A stretch of DNA of 64,000 nucleotides from Ahaetulla prasina. Its lineage: Eukaryota > Chordata > Lepidosauria > Squamata > Colubridae. Of this stretch, positions 11,199-21,600 are shown piece after piece. How positions within the stretch are numbered: position 1 is the stretch's first letter; each line of letters opens with the position of its first letter. The notes under the pieces are model-generated. The model made no database searches, was not told the DNA's origin, and was given only the letters and a program-made list of their open reading frames with translations. Both the position numbers and the translations under genes were made by a program. The stretch is taken from NCBI RefSeq assembly GCF_028640845.1, contig NC_080546.1:36401520-36465519 (forward strand), in the 5' to 3' direction.

Positions 11199-12222
11199 CT
11201 AAAGCAAAGGTTCCATGCCAAGCCATCCCAACTATGCTGGCCTCACGCAGGGATTCCACCAAGAGGATTTATGAGGCCACTTGGCGTGTCTTTGTTGACT
11301 GGTGCACGCCCCAGGGAATAGTAGCATCTGAGGCCTCAGTTCTAGACATTCTGGCTTTTCTGCAGCGAGGTCTCGATGCCGGGCTAGCAACCAACACACT
11401 CAAAAGACAGGTGGCGGCGCTTTCTTCGATATTGAGATGCGGTTCACTCATTCCTCTCTCAAAAGAACCTCACATTCAACAGTTTCTTCGGGGCGCTTCT
11501 AATGTCAACCCTCCAGTAGTTCATCGGTTCCCAACCTGGCGATTGAATGCAGTACTTAACGCCTGACCAAGACACCCTTTGAACCGTTGAGGAATCATCT
11601 CTTCGATTTCTGTCACCCAAAGTCGCCTTTCTAATTGCCATTACCTCGGCCCGCAGGATATCAGAACTATCGGCCCTGTCTGTGCGACAAGATCTCTGCA
11701 AGTTCTTCAACGATAGAGTGGTATTACGATTGGACTCTACCTTTCTCCCTAAAGTCAACAGTCAGTTTCATAGGGCTCAGGAAATAGTTTTACCTGACTT
11801 CTGTCCGAATCCCAGACATCACTTAGAGAAAGTGTGGCATACTCTGGACGTAAGGAGAGCATTGAAGATATACATTGATCGATTGCTTCGCTCCAGAAAC
11901 GGAGGCCCTCTTTGTGTCGTTCCAACCACTTTCTATGGGCTTAAAAGTGACCAAATCGGTTCTCGCCAGGTGGATCAGGGCTACGATAGCCACGGCCTAC
12001 GAAAACCTGTCTCTACCGGTACCTCGCAATATTTCGGCACACTCGACCAGGAGCGCCGCTTCGTCGGCTGCTTGGGGCGCCCAGGCATCGATCGATGAGA
12101 TCTGCAGAGCGGCGACTTGGTCGACTCCCTCTTCGTTTATTCGGCACTACCGGTGGACTCTATGCGCCGGCCGACGCGCGCTTGGCAGACGGGTCCTGCA
12201 GTCGGTCCTTTCTCAACAATGA
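11156..12222 (+). pseudogene. DIRS copy 1 tyrosine recombinase, frameshifted
   Basis: The ATG at 11156 overlaps the RT/RNase H end in another frame. The N-terminal core-binding part reads MLASRRDSTKRIYEATWRVF and continues to 11566. Homology then shifts frame (11567-about 11900), with the first catalytic Arg in SARRISELSAL near 11651, and shifts again (about 11875-12222), with the HSTRSAASSAAW box (His 12039, Arg 12048) and a terminal HY pair whose Tyr codon is 12148-12150. The Arg-His-x-x-Arg-Tyr set of tyrosine recombinases is therefore visible across three frames. Its role would be to integrate a circular DNA copy. Two indels make it nonfunctional as written. Confidence 0.88.
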
Positions 12223-12273
12223 CAGACCGCCATCTTCCCTCCCGGTAAGACATTGAGCTTGGTATGTCCCATT

Positions 12274-12342
12274 CTGACGGCCGCTTTTCCCGACATGGAG
12301 AAGGGAACGTTGTCTTACCTGAACGTCCCTTCTTGGAGAGGG
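12274..12342 (+). repeat. DIRS copy 1 internal complementary region
   Basis: 12274-12302 is the reverse complement of the element's extreme left end (TTCTCCATGTCGGGG onward, with one small difference). 12299-12342 is the reverse complement of the extreme right end (through AACGTTCCCTTCT). The two overlap at AGAA, the complement of TTCT. In the accepted DIRS model this internal region templates completion of both ends and circle formation. Confidence 0.93.
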
Positions 12343-12448
12343 AACGTCAGCCCCACCCATGGCGTCTGTCCAAGAGGGGGTTGGGGCGGGAGTGCGCTAA
12401 TTCTTTTTCATTTCAGTACTGCACGAGGGCCTACGCCTGGATCCTCGC

Positions 12449-12560
12449 CGAAAAAGCTGGAAGGGAAGAGAAGGCGGGGACTATAAGCAACAAATTTTTC
12501 AAGACTCGGTCCAATCAGCAAACGAGGAGATTAACCCCATTCCTGACGGCCGTTTTCCCC
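12449..12560 (-). repeat. DIRS copy 1 right inverted terminal repeat (112 bp)
   Basis: This is the partner of 6665-6776, running from CGAAAAAGCTGGAAGG to GGCCGTTTTCCCC. The right extension 12561-12601 outside it contains the motif TTCAGGTAAGAC shared with the other DIRS-like ends in the window. Confidence 0.95.
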
Positions 12561-12776
12561 TCTCCAAGAAGGGACGTTCAGGTAAGACAACGTTCCCTTC
12601 TGAGTCTAACTAAGAAATTTTATTAAAAGGTATAAGATTCTGTGAGACTTTTAATAAAATTATTACTGGTAGTTCGAAAAAGTGCTACCATAAACTAACA
12701 TGGTTCTCCTTCTCCAAGGTAAATTTTATAACATTATTGAAGAAGAAGGATTAAACAATTACTGCAAAATTCATTT

Positions 12777-12866
12777 TTCTCCAGTGTGCTGCTTGGAGAA
12801 TCCAAGCTTGGATTCTCCAAGCAGCGCACTGGGAAGAGACGTTCAGGTAAGACCAACATCTGTTCT
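12777..12866 (+). mobile_element. Miniature DIRS-like remnant, 90 bp palindrome plus right extension
   Basis: Arms 12781-12806 and 12807-12832 are reverse complements at 25 of 26 positions, centred on AAGCTT. After the palindrome, 12833-12866 reads GAAGAGACGTTCAGGTAAG and onward to TTCT, closely matching the right extension of the DIRS just upstream. TTCT is present at both outer edges (12777-12780 and 12863-12866). The inference is a non-autonomous DIRS derivative that has lost everything between its terminal repeats. A coincidental palindrome beside a captured DIRS end remains possible. Confidence 0.6.
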
Positions 12867-14113
12867 ACCTTTTTCCATAGACATACTTTCTTCTTTTCTA
12901 ACCATCCATCATTAGTGCTACTGCATTGATTGGTTGTGAACATTGTAGGTCATGTAGTTTCTTCTATAGAAGACCATGGTGTTTTTTGTTTTTTTTTTAG
13001 AAAACTGCATGACTCATTTTACTCAGCTAATGTAAGAAAGCAGTTTTAAAGTAAAACCAGTAATTCTTTCATTTTTCTTGCTGTCCGCCTATTTGGAACA
13101 GAGAAATTAAATTAGTATGAATCATGAGGAAGTGATCGTTGTGGGGAATAGCAATCTGGCAAGACCTTTTTGTTTATCTTAATGACTCTTGTCCTTTATG
13201 GGACTTAAAATATCCTATTACTATTTTCTGTCTGTCCTGAGATTTCACTGCTACTTCAGAAGCCTTCATTTCTTTTCATTTGTTTGAACAGTTGAATTGC
13301 AAATGACAGAAACAGATGGAATATATTACAGAAGAAAAGTGTAGAAACAGTTTGCATATGAACCATGAAGATAAACTTACAATTATTATAACTGTCACTG
13401 AACTGAACAAACAAGGCCAGCACTTCAACATCAGAACATAATGCCAGTTCTCTTGATTTTGGCATTCTGCTAGTAACTTAGAAGCTACTTTAGAAGCATA
13501 TAATGTTATTAACCAATATATAAAGAAAAACACTGAGGATTTGAATTATTCAGTTAAATGTTTAAAGAGATTTTTTTGTTTTTGTTCATGTTTGAATGTT
13601 GCAATGCATAATTTTATGTCTGCCTGCCCAATTGTGGTTAGTGCTCCCACCCACAAAAAGGGTACCTAACTGCAAGTGCTGCAAACCATCTTACATGGAT
13701 TTATGAATTGTGTGAAACCATAATTTACAAGTTTCAATCGCAAAGCCAAACAAAAGATTGTACATTCTTACTAAGCACAGTGTTTAATCCCAGGATTATG
13801 GGATGCTGAAGTGTAATATATGAATTTAAAGAATATGCAGATTGAAAGAAAATGTACTTATTAAAGTATCAGTGTCTATGAATGTAACATCATTGGAACA
13901 CTTTTGTATGCTACTTCCTTAACTGAACAAAGGATTATAATTGGACACAAATGTATTATCACACCTTTTCTTTTGATATGTGAACTGTCCTATGAGTGAT
14001 TTGAAAAAGCATTTAAAAAAGTTTTTATTAAGTGACAAAACCAGGATGTTGTGTTTTAAATTCAACACTGAGTTGCAGCCACCTGAGTGCAACTCAGCAT
14101 TAGTCCTAGAACA
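12867..14113. other. AT-rich sequence, nothing recognised
   Basis: No gene or repeat end recognised. Overlapping minus-strand frames at 13256-13533 (69 and 85 codons) lack family signatures. Confidence 0.4.
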
Positions 14114-14121
14114 ATCTAGAT

Positions 14122-14245
14122 CATGGGTGTCAAACTGGCAGCCCGTGAGCTGAATACATCACATGCAGGACACAGCCACCCCAGCTCATGGGAAAAACAT
14201 CATGAAACCTGACGGCAATGTGATGCCGCAAGTTTGATACCAATG
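14122..14245. mobile_element. hAT-type MITE, 124 bp, perfect 8-bp target duplication
   Basis: It starts CATGGGTGTCAAACT and ends AGTTTGATACCAATG. ATCTAGAT lies immediately on both sides (14114-14121 and 14246-14253), a perfect 8-bp duplication. Confidence 0.9.
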
Positions 14246-14314
14246 ATCTAGATTGAGCCTACTCTAGGGTACAATTGCACTGAATTTCTGTTACTCACAA
14301 TATTGCCTCTAGAA

Positions 14315-14441
14315 CATGGGTGTCAAACTCATGGCGTCATGTTGCTGTCATGTGACGTACCATGACATTTCCTCCCTTGCTGTGGTGGGTGTGGCCTGTA
14401 CATGATGCATTTGGCCCGTGAGCCTCCAATTTGACACCCCA
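14315..14441. mobile_element. hAT-type MITE, 127 bp, perfect 8-bp target duplication
   Basis: It starts CATGGGTGTCAAACTC and ends TTTGACACCCCA. CTCTAGAA lies on both sides (14307-14314 and 14442-14449). The internal GGCGTCATGTTGCTGTCA is shared with the copy at 4826-4964. Confidence 0.9.
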
Positions 14442-14549
14442 CTCTAGAACTACACCAACATCCAAGTTCTCAAGCAGATGTCCTCTTTTTTAACTTTAAG
14501 AGAAGACATTTATTTATTAGTTACCATACTTCCATGTTGCTCTTCTAGC

Positions 14550-14623
14550 AAGGCTAATTGGGGAATTCTGGGAGTTAAAGTCCACAGATCTGAAAGTTGT
14601 CAAGGTTGAGAAACACTGAGCTA
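14550..14623. repeat. Partial MITE (GAATTCTGGGAGTT ... GAGAAACACTG)
   Basis: The segment GGGGAATTCTGGGAGTT followed by AAAGTCCACA matches one half of the palindromic MITEs at 2948 and 35390, and ends in GGTTGAGAAACACTG, the end of a related squamate MITE. The left half is missing. Confidence 0.5.
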
Positions 14624-14994
14624 TAGAATGAAGATAGTAGCTGGGATGCTGTAGTAGCTAGTAGCATAATTTCAATGCTTGGACCTGATTTTGAATAGAG
14701 CAACATGGAAGTACAATAATTAATGAATAAATGGCCATTCTTAAAGCTAAAAACAAAGAAAATCTGCTTGATAACTTGGATGCTGTGGCAATTCTGCAGG
14801 CAGTATGAGTGACTGAGAGATTCAGTGCAGTTGTGCCCTTGAGTAGGAATGATCTGGAAGAGGGAGTGGTGGTTTGGTGGTTTAAGATGTTATTGTGAGG
14901 AATTTGCAGGCCAATTCTGAGGGGATAAAGCAAGACATTTGCTTGTGACCATGTTGGTTATGTATTATATGTGTTTGTAGTGTAGAGTCTAAGA

Positions 14995-15173
14995 CAGGGG
15001 TGTCAAACGGGATATCTTTGAGGCCGGATCAGCATTGTAGTTTTCCGTGGCTGGATGCCTCCTGCAGCACCCTGCTGGCCAAAATGGCATCATGGGCCAG
15101 TCCTTTGCTATTTCCAGGCTGGCCCCACGTGCCAGATTTAAGCACCCTGTGGGCCTTGAGTTTGACACTCCTG
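14995..15173. mobile_element. hAT-type MITE, 179 bp
   Basis: It starts CAGGGGTGTCAAAC and ends GTTTGACACTCCTG. Flanks GTCTAAGA and GTCTAAAG are a weaker 8-bp duplication (6/8). The interior differs from the 124-139 bp copies, so it is a separate subfamily sharing the ends. Confidence 0.8.
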
Positions 15174-15489
15174 GTCTAAAGTGTTTGTGAAAAATAATTT
15201 AAAAGTAAGGGGTTTCTATTATTTTAGGTTCAAAGATGGGTTTTGGGCACTTCGTTCTTCTGACAGAAACTCTGATTTCTTGTGAAGTTATTTTTCTTTT
15301 ACTGTCATGTGAACACTACCTTGCAATGGTTATCTTAACAAATGAATATCATTATTATTTACCTACTCTTCAGTTTTATTTAGCTAGACCTTTCAAAAGG
15401 TTGTTGATTTTACTACTTATTGCTCCGCTGATATTTTTCCGCTAGCCATCTTAAATGCTGTAAGATTAATGGACCATAGGGTACAAATA

Positions 15490-15925
15490 GAAATAGTCTA
15501 ATCATCACCATCATGATGGAACACAACATGCCAGATATCACAGTTGTTGAAAACCGAAATGTACAATTTATTGACATCGTGGTACCAGGAGATGCCAGAG
15601 TTGAAGAAAAAGGAAAGGAAAAAAATCATGTAACAGTGATACCCATTGTCATCGGGGCACTTGGTACCATGTCCAAGAATTTTATAAGATACATCAACAA
15701 ATTGCAGCTTCCTGCAATAACACCAGCGGAACTGCAAAAAACTGCTATTTGGAGCATTGTACATCTTAAGAAGGTACTTGGTTGATACCTAGGATGCTGG
15801 CAGCAATCCATATTAACCATTAGCACCAGTCAGTGGTATTTGTGATGCATTTTTGAATTTTCATTTGATTGAGTTTCATATTTAATAAATAAAGTAAATA
15901 ATAATAATAATGAACAATGCATGCA
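15490..15925 (+). mobile_element. R2/R4-like LINE 3' end with C-terminal coding remnant
   Basis: The plus-strand frame 15513-15785 (90 codons) contains FIDIVVPGDARVEEKGKEK, VIPIVIGALGTMSKNF and ITPAELQKTAIWS. These match the extreme C-terminus of the R2/R4-type LINE protein also represented at 1-890 and 27740-28640. After the stop comes a short 3' UTR ending in AATAATAATAATAATGA. The copy is truncated at its 5' side. Confidence 0.65.
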
Positions 15926-16765
15926 TAACCGGTGATAACGTTTTCTAAAATTCCAAATTTTCTTTCTAGTGATCTCCAGAGGTTGAAGGTTTGATACTTC
16001 AACTATTCTTGCAATTGATAATGCTTCTATCATGTCTATTAGACATTTACAAATAAATAATAACTTTAAAATATTGTTAGCCTTGACTATTTAAGTCTTA
16101 ATGTCTGAAAACTAGAAGAGGAAAAGGACAGATAACTGTTTACTTGCTACATTTTTTTTTGTTATAGCAGCTCTAAATTAGCAAAGTTGGTATTGCTGAA
16201 AAAGAAGAAATGCTGATTAGGGAAAGATTTCCTAATGTTTATGAGATACAAGAATCTTTATAACCTAAAAAAGACATTTGCAGTAATGTTAATACCAGAT
16301 TTAACTACTTTAAATTAAACTTAATGCTGATACAGCTCTAAAATGTGATCCAATTTTGTCAGAGTTGAACATAGCTTTAAAGTATTTAGTGTGAAAAATG
16401 TGAAAAGCAAATGTCTAATGCTTTTTTATAATTGCAAATTATCATGAAAAGCAGAAATAACATTTGATTCTGTCATTGTCATTGCTTTTCCTACCTCCCT
16501 GAAGAATTATCTTTAGTTTTTAATTCAAGGCTCTTATAGTTCAGCTGGACTCCAGAAATCTTATCTGGCTTTATTAGCCAAAACTAAGTCATGTTAGCCA
16601 ACCAAAATGTAATAAATATGCCTCCTGATCCCTAGTAACTTTCAATTTTCTGTATAGCTGTTCAACAGGCAGTTTAAGCCAAGCTAAAGCATGGTACATA
16701 CAATATTGTGATTTGCCATAACTTTTGGTTTCTCTTATCTAAGACTACACTAGCCAACCAGTATC
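15926..16765. other. AT-rich sequence, nothing recognised
   Basis: No coding signature or repeat structure recognised before the LTR. Confidence 0.4.
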
Positions 16766-16770
16766 TCTAA

Positions 16771-17311
16771 TGTTGTGGTCCATCAGCAGCCTACAGAGCT
16801 GGCAACGGACAGCGATGAGGCTGAGGTGAGGCCAGGGCCATTGGGAAGTGAGGTGCAGACTCCAGAGCCTCCAGAGACTGAGAGTAGTGAGGCAGAGGAA
16901 CAGGAGGAGCCTGTTCCTAATGCACGCATGAGAAGAGCTGCCAAAAGGCAAGAGCAGCTCAAGCAGAGAGGACAACTCGGGAGTAGGGCCAAGAGATGAT
17001 TGGCCCCTCCCATAAGGTTAAAAACAGACCAGCACCGGTGTTTCAGCTTGCCGGAAAACAACATTGTAGTTGCGTCCTCTGCTTCGTATATGTCTTTGTT
17101 TTTGTAGCTTCTGGACATTTGCCAGGAAGGGCCTTTGGCAGTTTGCCTAATTGGACTAAGGTTTGTGAGATAACTGAAGAATTTGTGTTTGGGAGGCATT
17201 TGTTTTACTTTGAGTTGAACGACGGAATGAAGTAATTCCCAGCTGTTCGAATAAAGTTTATTTTTCCACGGACTAAGTTTATTCCTACCTACTTGGGCCT
17301 GGGTCACAACA
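16771..17311 (+). mobile_element. Solo LTR of an LTR retroelement, 541 bp
   Basis: The unit begins TGTTGTGG and ends CACAACA, the 5'-TG...CA-3' ends of an LTR, here extended to 7-bp inverted ends. TCTAA is repeated exactly on both sides (16766-16770 and 17312-17316), a 5-bp target duplication typical of Ty3/Gypsy elements and many endogenous retroviruses. AATAAA at 17250-17255 fits a polyadenylation signal. No internal gag or pol sequence is adjacent, so it is a solo LTR left by LTR-LTR recombination. The superfamily cannot be decided from the LTR. A 74-codon open frame inside is not treated as a gene. Confidence 0.87.
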
Positions 17312-17316
17312 TCTAA

Positions 17317-17929
17317 GTAGTTGAGGGCCTAGAATAAAATCCTAGACACACTCATATTGGCAGCAACTTCAGAATCCAAGGGATTATTTGCTAGCCATCC
17401 CAATCAGGGAGAACAGCAGAAAACGATGTAGCCCCATTCTGTGTCATAAGCATCCTTTGAAGGGTCTTGTGAACACCTGCACAGGAAGGAATGCTTCAAT
17501 GTTTGCACCTTGTTTTAAAATATTTTCATGTGTAATTTAACATTCAAAATCCTGTGGCCTTTGCTGTTCTTATTTGCAATAAATCAATACGCTAATCCAT
17601 AAAAGTAGACAATAAATGAAATATATTGTTTAGGATGAGTATGACAGTGCTAACAACAACATGCCTTAGATATGGATTGTATGGGTTATTTTTAAAAAAT
17701 TAATGCTTATTTGTTTATATTCTTAATTGTTACGGCCTCCCAGAATCATATATTTGAGATGGGCTGCAATAAATAAAGCATTCAGACATCAGCATTCAAA
17801 AGTGTCAATCCTCTTCCTATCCTATTGCAAAATACCAACTTTTACTTCCCTAATCTGTTACTGGAAATACAGTGGCAGAGGCAATCCAGATCTTTGTAAA
17901 TGTAGACATCACAGCACCTGAGAATATTT
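17317..17929. other. AT-rich sequence with a possible LINE 3' tail
   Basis: Mostly unrecognised. Around 17730-17785, GGCCTCCCAGAATCATATA followed by GAGATGGGCTGCAATAAATAAA resembles the 3' end of L2/CR1-type LINEs. Family and strand (plus) are tentative. Confidence 0.4.
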
Positions 17930-18500
17930 TTTTTTAAGGCCTTTTTGGCGGCTTTACCAAGTGCTAGTTTGCAGGATGTTTTTGCTTCTTCTTTTACTGG
18001 TAATGGTTATCCACTACTTTGATATATTCAATTCTAAGTCTTGTTTGTTGTACCTCCTATCATTAGTTTGGTCTTCTTTATATTTAATTTTAGTCCCATT
18101 TTTACTACGCTTCTTGACTTTTATTAATAGACCTTGCATTTTTGTGTGTATATATAATTATTAGAATAGTATCAGCATAGTGCAGGTTATTGATGTTTTT
18201 TCATCCAGTTTTGAAGCCACATTCCTTTTCTTCCTGTCTAGTTTCCCTTAAGAGGTACTCAGCATATCAGCTGAATAAAGAAAAGAATATACAGGTTGTC
18301 TCACTCATTTACCAACCTGAGGTCAGTCTGTTTTGCCTTGATTTCTCTGTCATTTGGCTTTTTGACCTGTATATGAATTTCTCATGAGGATAATGAGATG
18401 TTCTTTGATTCCCACTTTTCTAAGCACATTCCATAGTTTCATGTGACTAGCACAGTCACAGACATTTTTATAATCAATGAAGCGCATAACAGCTGGATGA
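17930..18500 (-). mobile_element. Old BovB/RTE LINE fragment (RT region)
   Basis: Read on the minus strand, this decayed stretch follows the BovB reverse-transcriptase region. Plus-strand landmarks in order are CAGCATAGTGCAGGTTATTG, TACTCAGCATATCAGCTGAA, TATACAGGTTGTCTCACTCA, TTTCTCATGAGGA and CATTCCATAGTTTCATGTG. They align in order with remembered BovB sequence, with many substitutions. It is heavily mutated and noncoding now. Confidence 0.6.
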
Positions 18501-19734
18501 AATAAAATACTAATGAATTGATCTTTGTGGCTGGAAGGCCATCATCTGATTTTGACAAGGAAGGAAATCTGCAAAGGAGATACGCAGAATATTCAGGAAT
18601 GGCAAATATAGAAGTAAAAATAACAGGCAATTGGCAATTGTCTGCAAACGTGTTTGGCAACTCATGTCAGCTTACAGTCTTATTATTCACAGATTTCTCA
18701 GTATAATCCATTTTCTTCTTTGCTAATGGTTGAGTACTGCTAAACATCTTTGAAATGATTGCTCTTCTGCCATAGCTGTGGTGAATTAGGCTCATGCTGG
18801 CAGATTAGTCTTGCTATTATTGGCTGTTAACTGGATTATTTTATATAGGTGAAAAAAATCTTTCTTCTGTGTTTAATTTAGAAACAGAATAGTCATATTT
18901 TCTGAGATGGTTTTTAATGTAGGGTAGAATCAGATTAATGAGGTTAGACGCTAGAGGTACCCAGCTAAAGGTGTTATCCATGGACAAACGTGCAGTTGCA
19001 CAACCGAATATGTGAAAGAAAGGTTAGGCAGCTCCCCCAATCTTAAAACCAGTGTCTCCACTTAGATTTTAGAGGATTTTATTATTCAAGTTATTGGGGC
19101 CTTGCTTTGCATGAAAATTGGCTAATTTTTCTACTGATTGCAAGCAAGAAGAAAATGTTCTTCTTTGGTCAGTGAATAGATATAATAGATATGAGTCACA
19201 TATAACATACAGCTATAAAATCCATGATTTTATCTTGGATTGTAACATGGATCTGGCAAATTTTACTGAGACCTGATTTGGCCTAGAAGAAAGGTTACCC
19301 TCTCAGAAATTATGTCCAGGCTCTGTACAAAACAAGAGTCCATGATGGGAAAGAGGGGTAGCTGGCTGTTGTCATCCCTGAATTGTTATAGGTTTTACTC
19401 CACACAAAACCAGATGTGAGGCATTCTGACTGAAGTTAGACTTAAGGGAACATCATGGCCTCCATGGCAACCATGGACCTGTCCTGAGTCATTGATTATT
19501 CAATTTATACTACAGACCACACATATTTAGTTTTTTCTCAGGAACACTGATATGTGATCGGATAGTGGAGTATATTAATATTTGTCCATTGCCATGGGCA
19601 GATTCCTTTCTGGTTTTCTTTCAACTCGCTGGTGTCATGCCTTCCTGAAGAGAGACAGGGCCTTTTTGATCAGCCTGCTCTATGCAATTGATGGATCAAA
19701 TAGGATTCCAGAGAAAGCTTGGGAATTCCCCGAG
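18501..19734. other. Unassigned AT-rich sequence
   Basis: No recognised gene or repeat. The BovB similarity fades near 18500. Confidence 0.4.
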
Positions 19735-19867
19735 CACGGCTGTCAAACTCCCAACCTGCAGGCCGGAAGTGTCATGTGCTGGCCACACCTACGCTCGGTT
19801 TAGTGAAGGGGGAAAAAGTCCAGATACATCACGTGACTGCCGTGATGACGTGAGTTTGACACCCCTG
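19735..19867. mobile_element. hAT-type MITE, 133 bp
   Basis: It starts CACGGCTGTCAAACTC and ends GAGTTTGACACCCCTG, the same inverted ends as the copies at 4826 and 14315. No convincing 8-bp duplication survives. Confidence 0.72.
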
Positions 19868-21361
19868 CCCAAAAGTTCTGGTGGGCAGTTTGGTTGAGGC
19901 CCTAATATCTGCCTGGGATGGATAAGTGGCAGAAGCCTTGGATCATATTGTTCCTTTACAGTCACTCTCTGCATGCTGATCCTGAGGTGCTCTTTACTTG
20001 CCAATTAGGGACAACCTCAATAAGGATGGCAAAGCATCAATATCTCTTCATCCTTATTGCATCCACTGATAGCCATTCGGTGGCTCTGTTTAGGGCACCT
20101 AATCCCTATAGGGTACTCTCAAAAGCAAAAATGGATAATTATTTATGGGATAGAAAAGGCAGAAATTTTGGGTTTTGGGTTTTTTAAAAATAAATAATGC
20201 TATACAGTCATCTGATTTTGCAAGTATAATTGTTTGGTGTTCTATAGAATGGGATGGTAGTAATAATAAATATTATAGTGGAAATATCATCTTGCTACAC
20301 TGGATGTCATATTCATTCTGCTGCATAAAAGGCCTGTGTAAAAATCTAACATATCAGCTACCAATGAAGCATATTTTTAATGATTCTCCAGTTTTATTAT
20401 TTCTAAGAATTAGTACAGAAAGACTATTCAAACTGAAACTGTTTTTGTTCTACACAGAGCCAGAAGAGAAATGGTGTCATCTGAAAGGAAATCTGATCTT
20501 TCTAATGAAAAGTAAGACAAAGGTAATTTATGTGACTCATCTGTTTATGTCTGTTCTTTTCCTCTGAATTTACCTGCTTCTTTTTACCTTTTTATCACTT
20601 GGTTTGTTGTTCTTAATAAAAGATTCAGCACTGTCCCAAAAGCTTTCCACTTGTCTTTATAGGTGTTTTATAAAATATGAGAGAATCTTCAACAGTATGT
20701 TTGGACATTCTGAACAGTTCTTGTCAGTAAAATAAAACAAGCAACCCCACAGCTATTTCCATAAAAAAGCTATAAAATCACAATAAAATGTAAGAATTAT
20801 TTTTAAGCATGTGCAGTTGGACCACTGCAGAAAGAATGATTTCCTGATAAACCTAACCTTAAGTTCCATCAGTGTTGCTTCAAAGAAGGAATTCAAAGTG
20901 TCTCTTTTTAGATGGAGGCCACTGAATAGGCAGATTTGGTTTGAAGGTAACAGGGAGCCGAGGCAGGTAGGAGTTTACAGGTTAAATCTAGCATTCAGTT
21001 CTATTCAGAAACCTATTGATAAAAACACCATCCATGAAACTTTTGTTACCTAGACAGAGTGGCTTCATCAGTCATCAAGTAGATTGCTCTGTATAAGCTT
21101 GATATCCTTTTGAAAAACATTCAAAAAACTTCATTGTAAAATAAACCTTTGAGATTATGAGAGCATGTGTCACTTTCAGCTTACTCTTAGAAAGGCTGCA
21201 ACTGATACATTAGTTGAAGCTGGACAAACATGCTTTTTGTCTGCTGGTGAAGAAGCTGTGTGTGATGCCATCCAGAATCCCATGAATGGGAACCTGCTGG
21301 CATTTTGAATGTATGATAATATCACTGGCCCATCATGAATACAGGTCCTCAGTGAAATTAT
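19868..21361. other. Unassigned AT-rich sequence
   Basis: A 130-codon plus-strand frame at 20175-20567 has no domain signature and biased AT-rich composition, so it is not called as a gene. Nothing else is recognised. Confidence 0.4.
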
Positions 21362-21600
21362 CAACCAGTATTTATTTTATTTATTTATTTATTTATTTTA
21401 TTTGATTTTTATACCGCCCTTCTCCCGAAGGACTCAGGGCGGTGTACAGACAGAAGTAAAAAAGACAATACAATGTACAATTTAAAATGTAAATTAAAAA
21501 ACTTATTATAATTAGCCCGAAACTTTAAAATATATAAAAAACTAAAATCCCATTTAAAATTGATATTAAAAATTTAAGAAATTTAAAAGACCAATAAAAT

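Larger units (their letters stand above)
6654..12601 (+). mobile_element. DIRS-type tyrosine-recombinase retrotransposon, copy 1 (5.9 kb, structurally complete)
   Basis: The element has the full DIRS plan: inverted terminal repeats (6665-6776 and 12449-12560), a leader with 68-bp tandem repeats, gag-like, RT/RNase H and tyrosine recombinase frames, then an internal complementary region at 12274-12342. There is no target duplication or DDE integrase, as expected for DIRS, which is thought to integrate a circular DNA by site-specific recombination. TTCT sits at both boundaries (6654-6657 and 12598-12601). Gag and recombinase frames carry indels, so this copy is probably not autonomous, although RT/RNase H is open throughout. 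Confidence 0.93.

Noticed and set aside
16775..16999. 74-codon acidic frame inside the LTR as a gene
   Set aside because: It lies wholly within a solo LTR with clear ends and duplication and has no recognised family.
20175..20567. 130-codon plus-strand frame as a possible exon
   Set aside because: AT-driven composition, no similarity to any family I recognise, and no splice context that could be defended.
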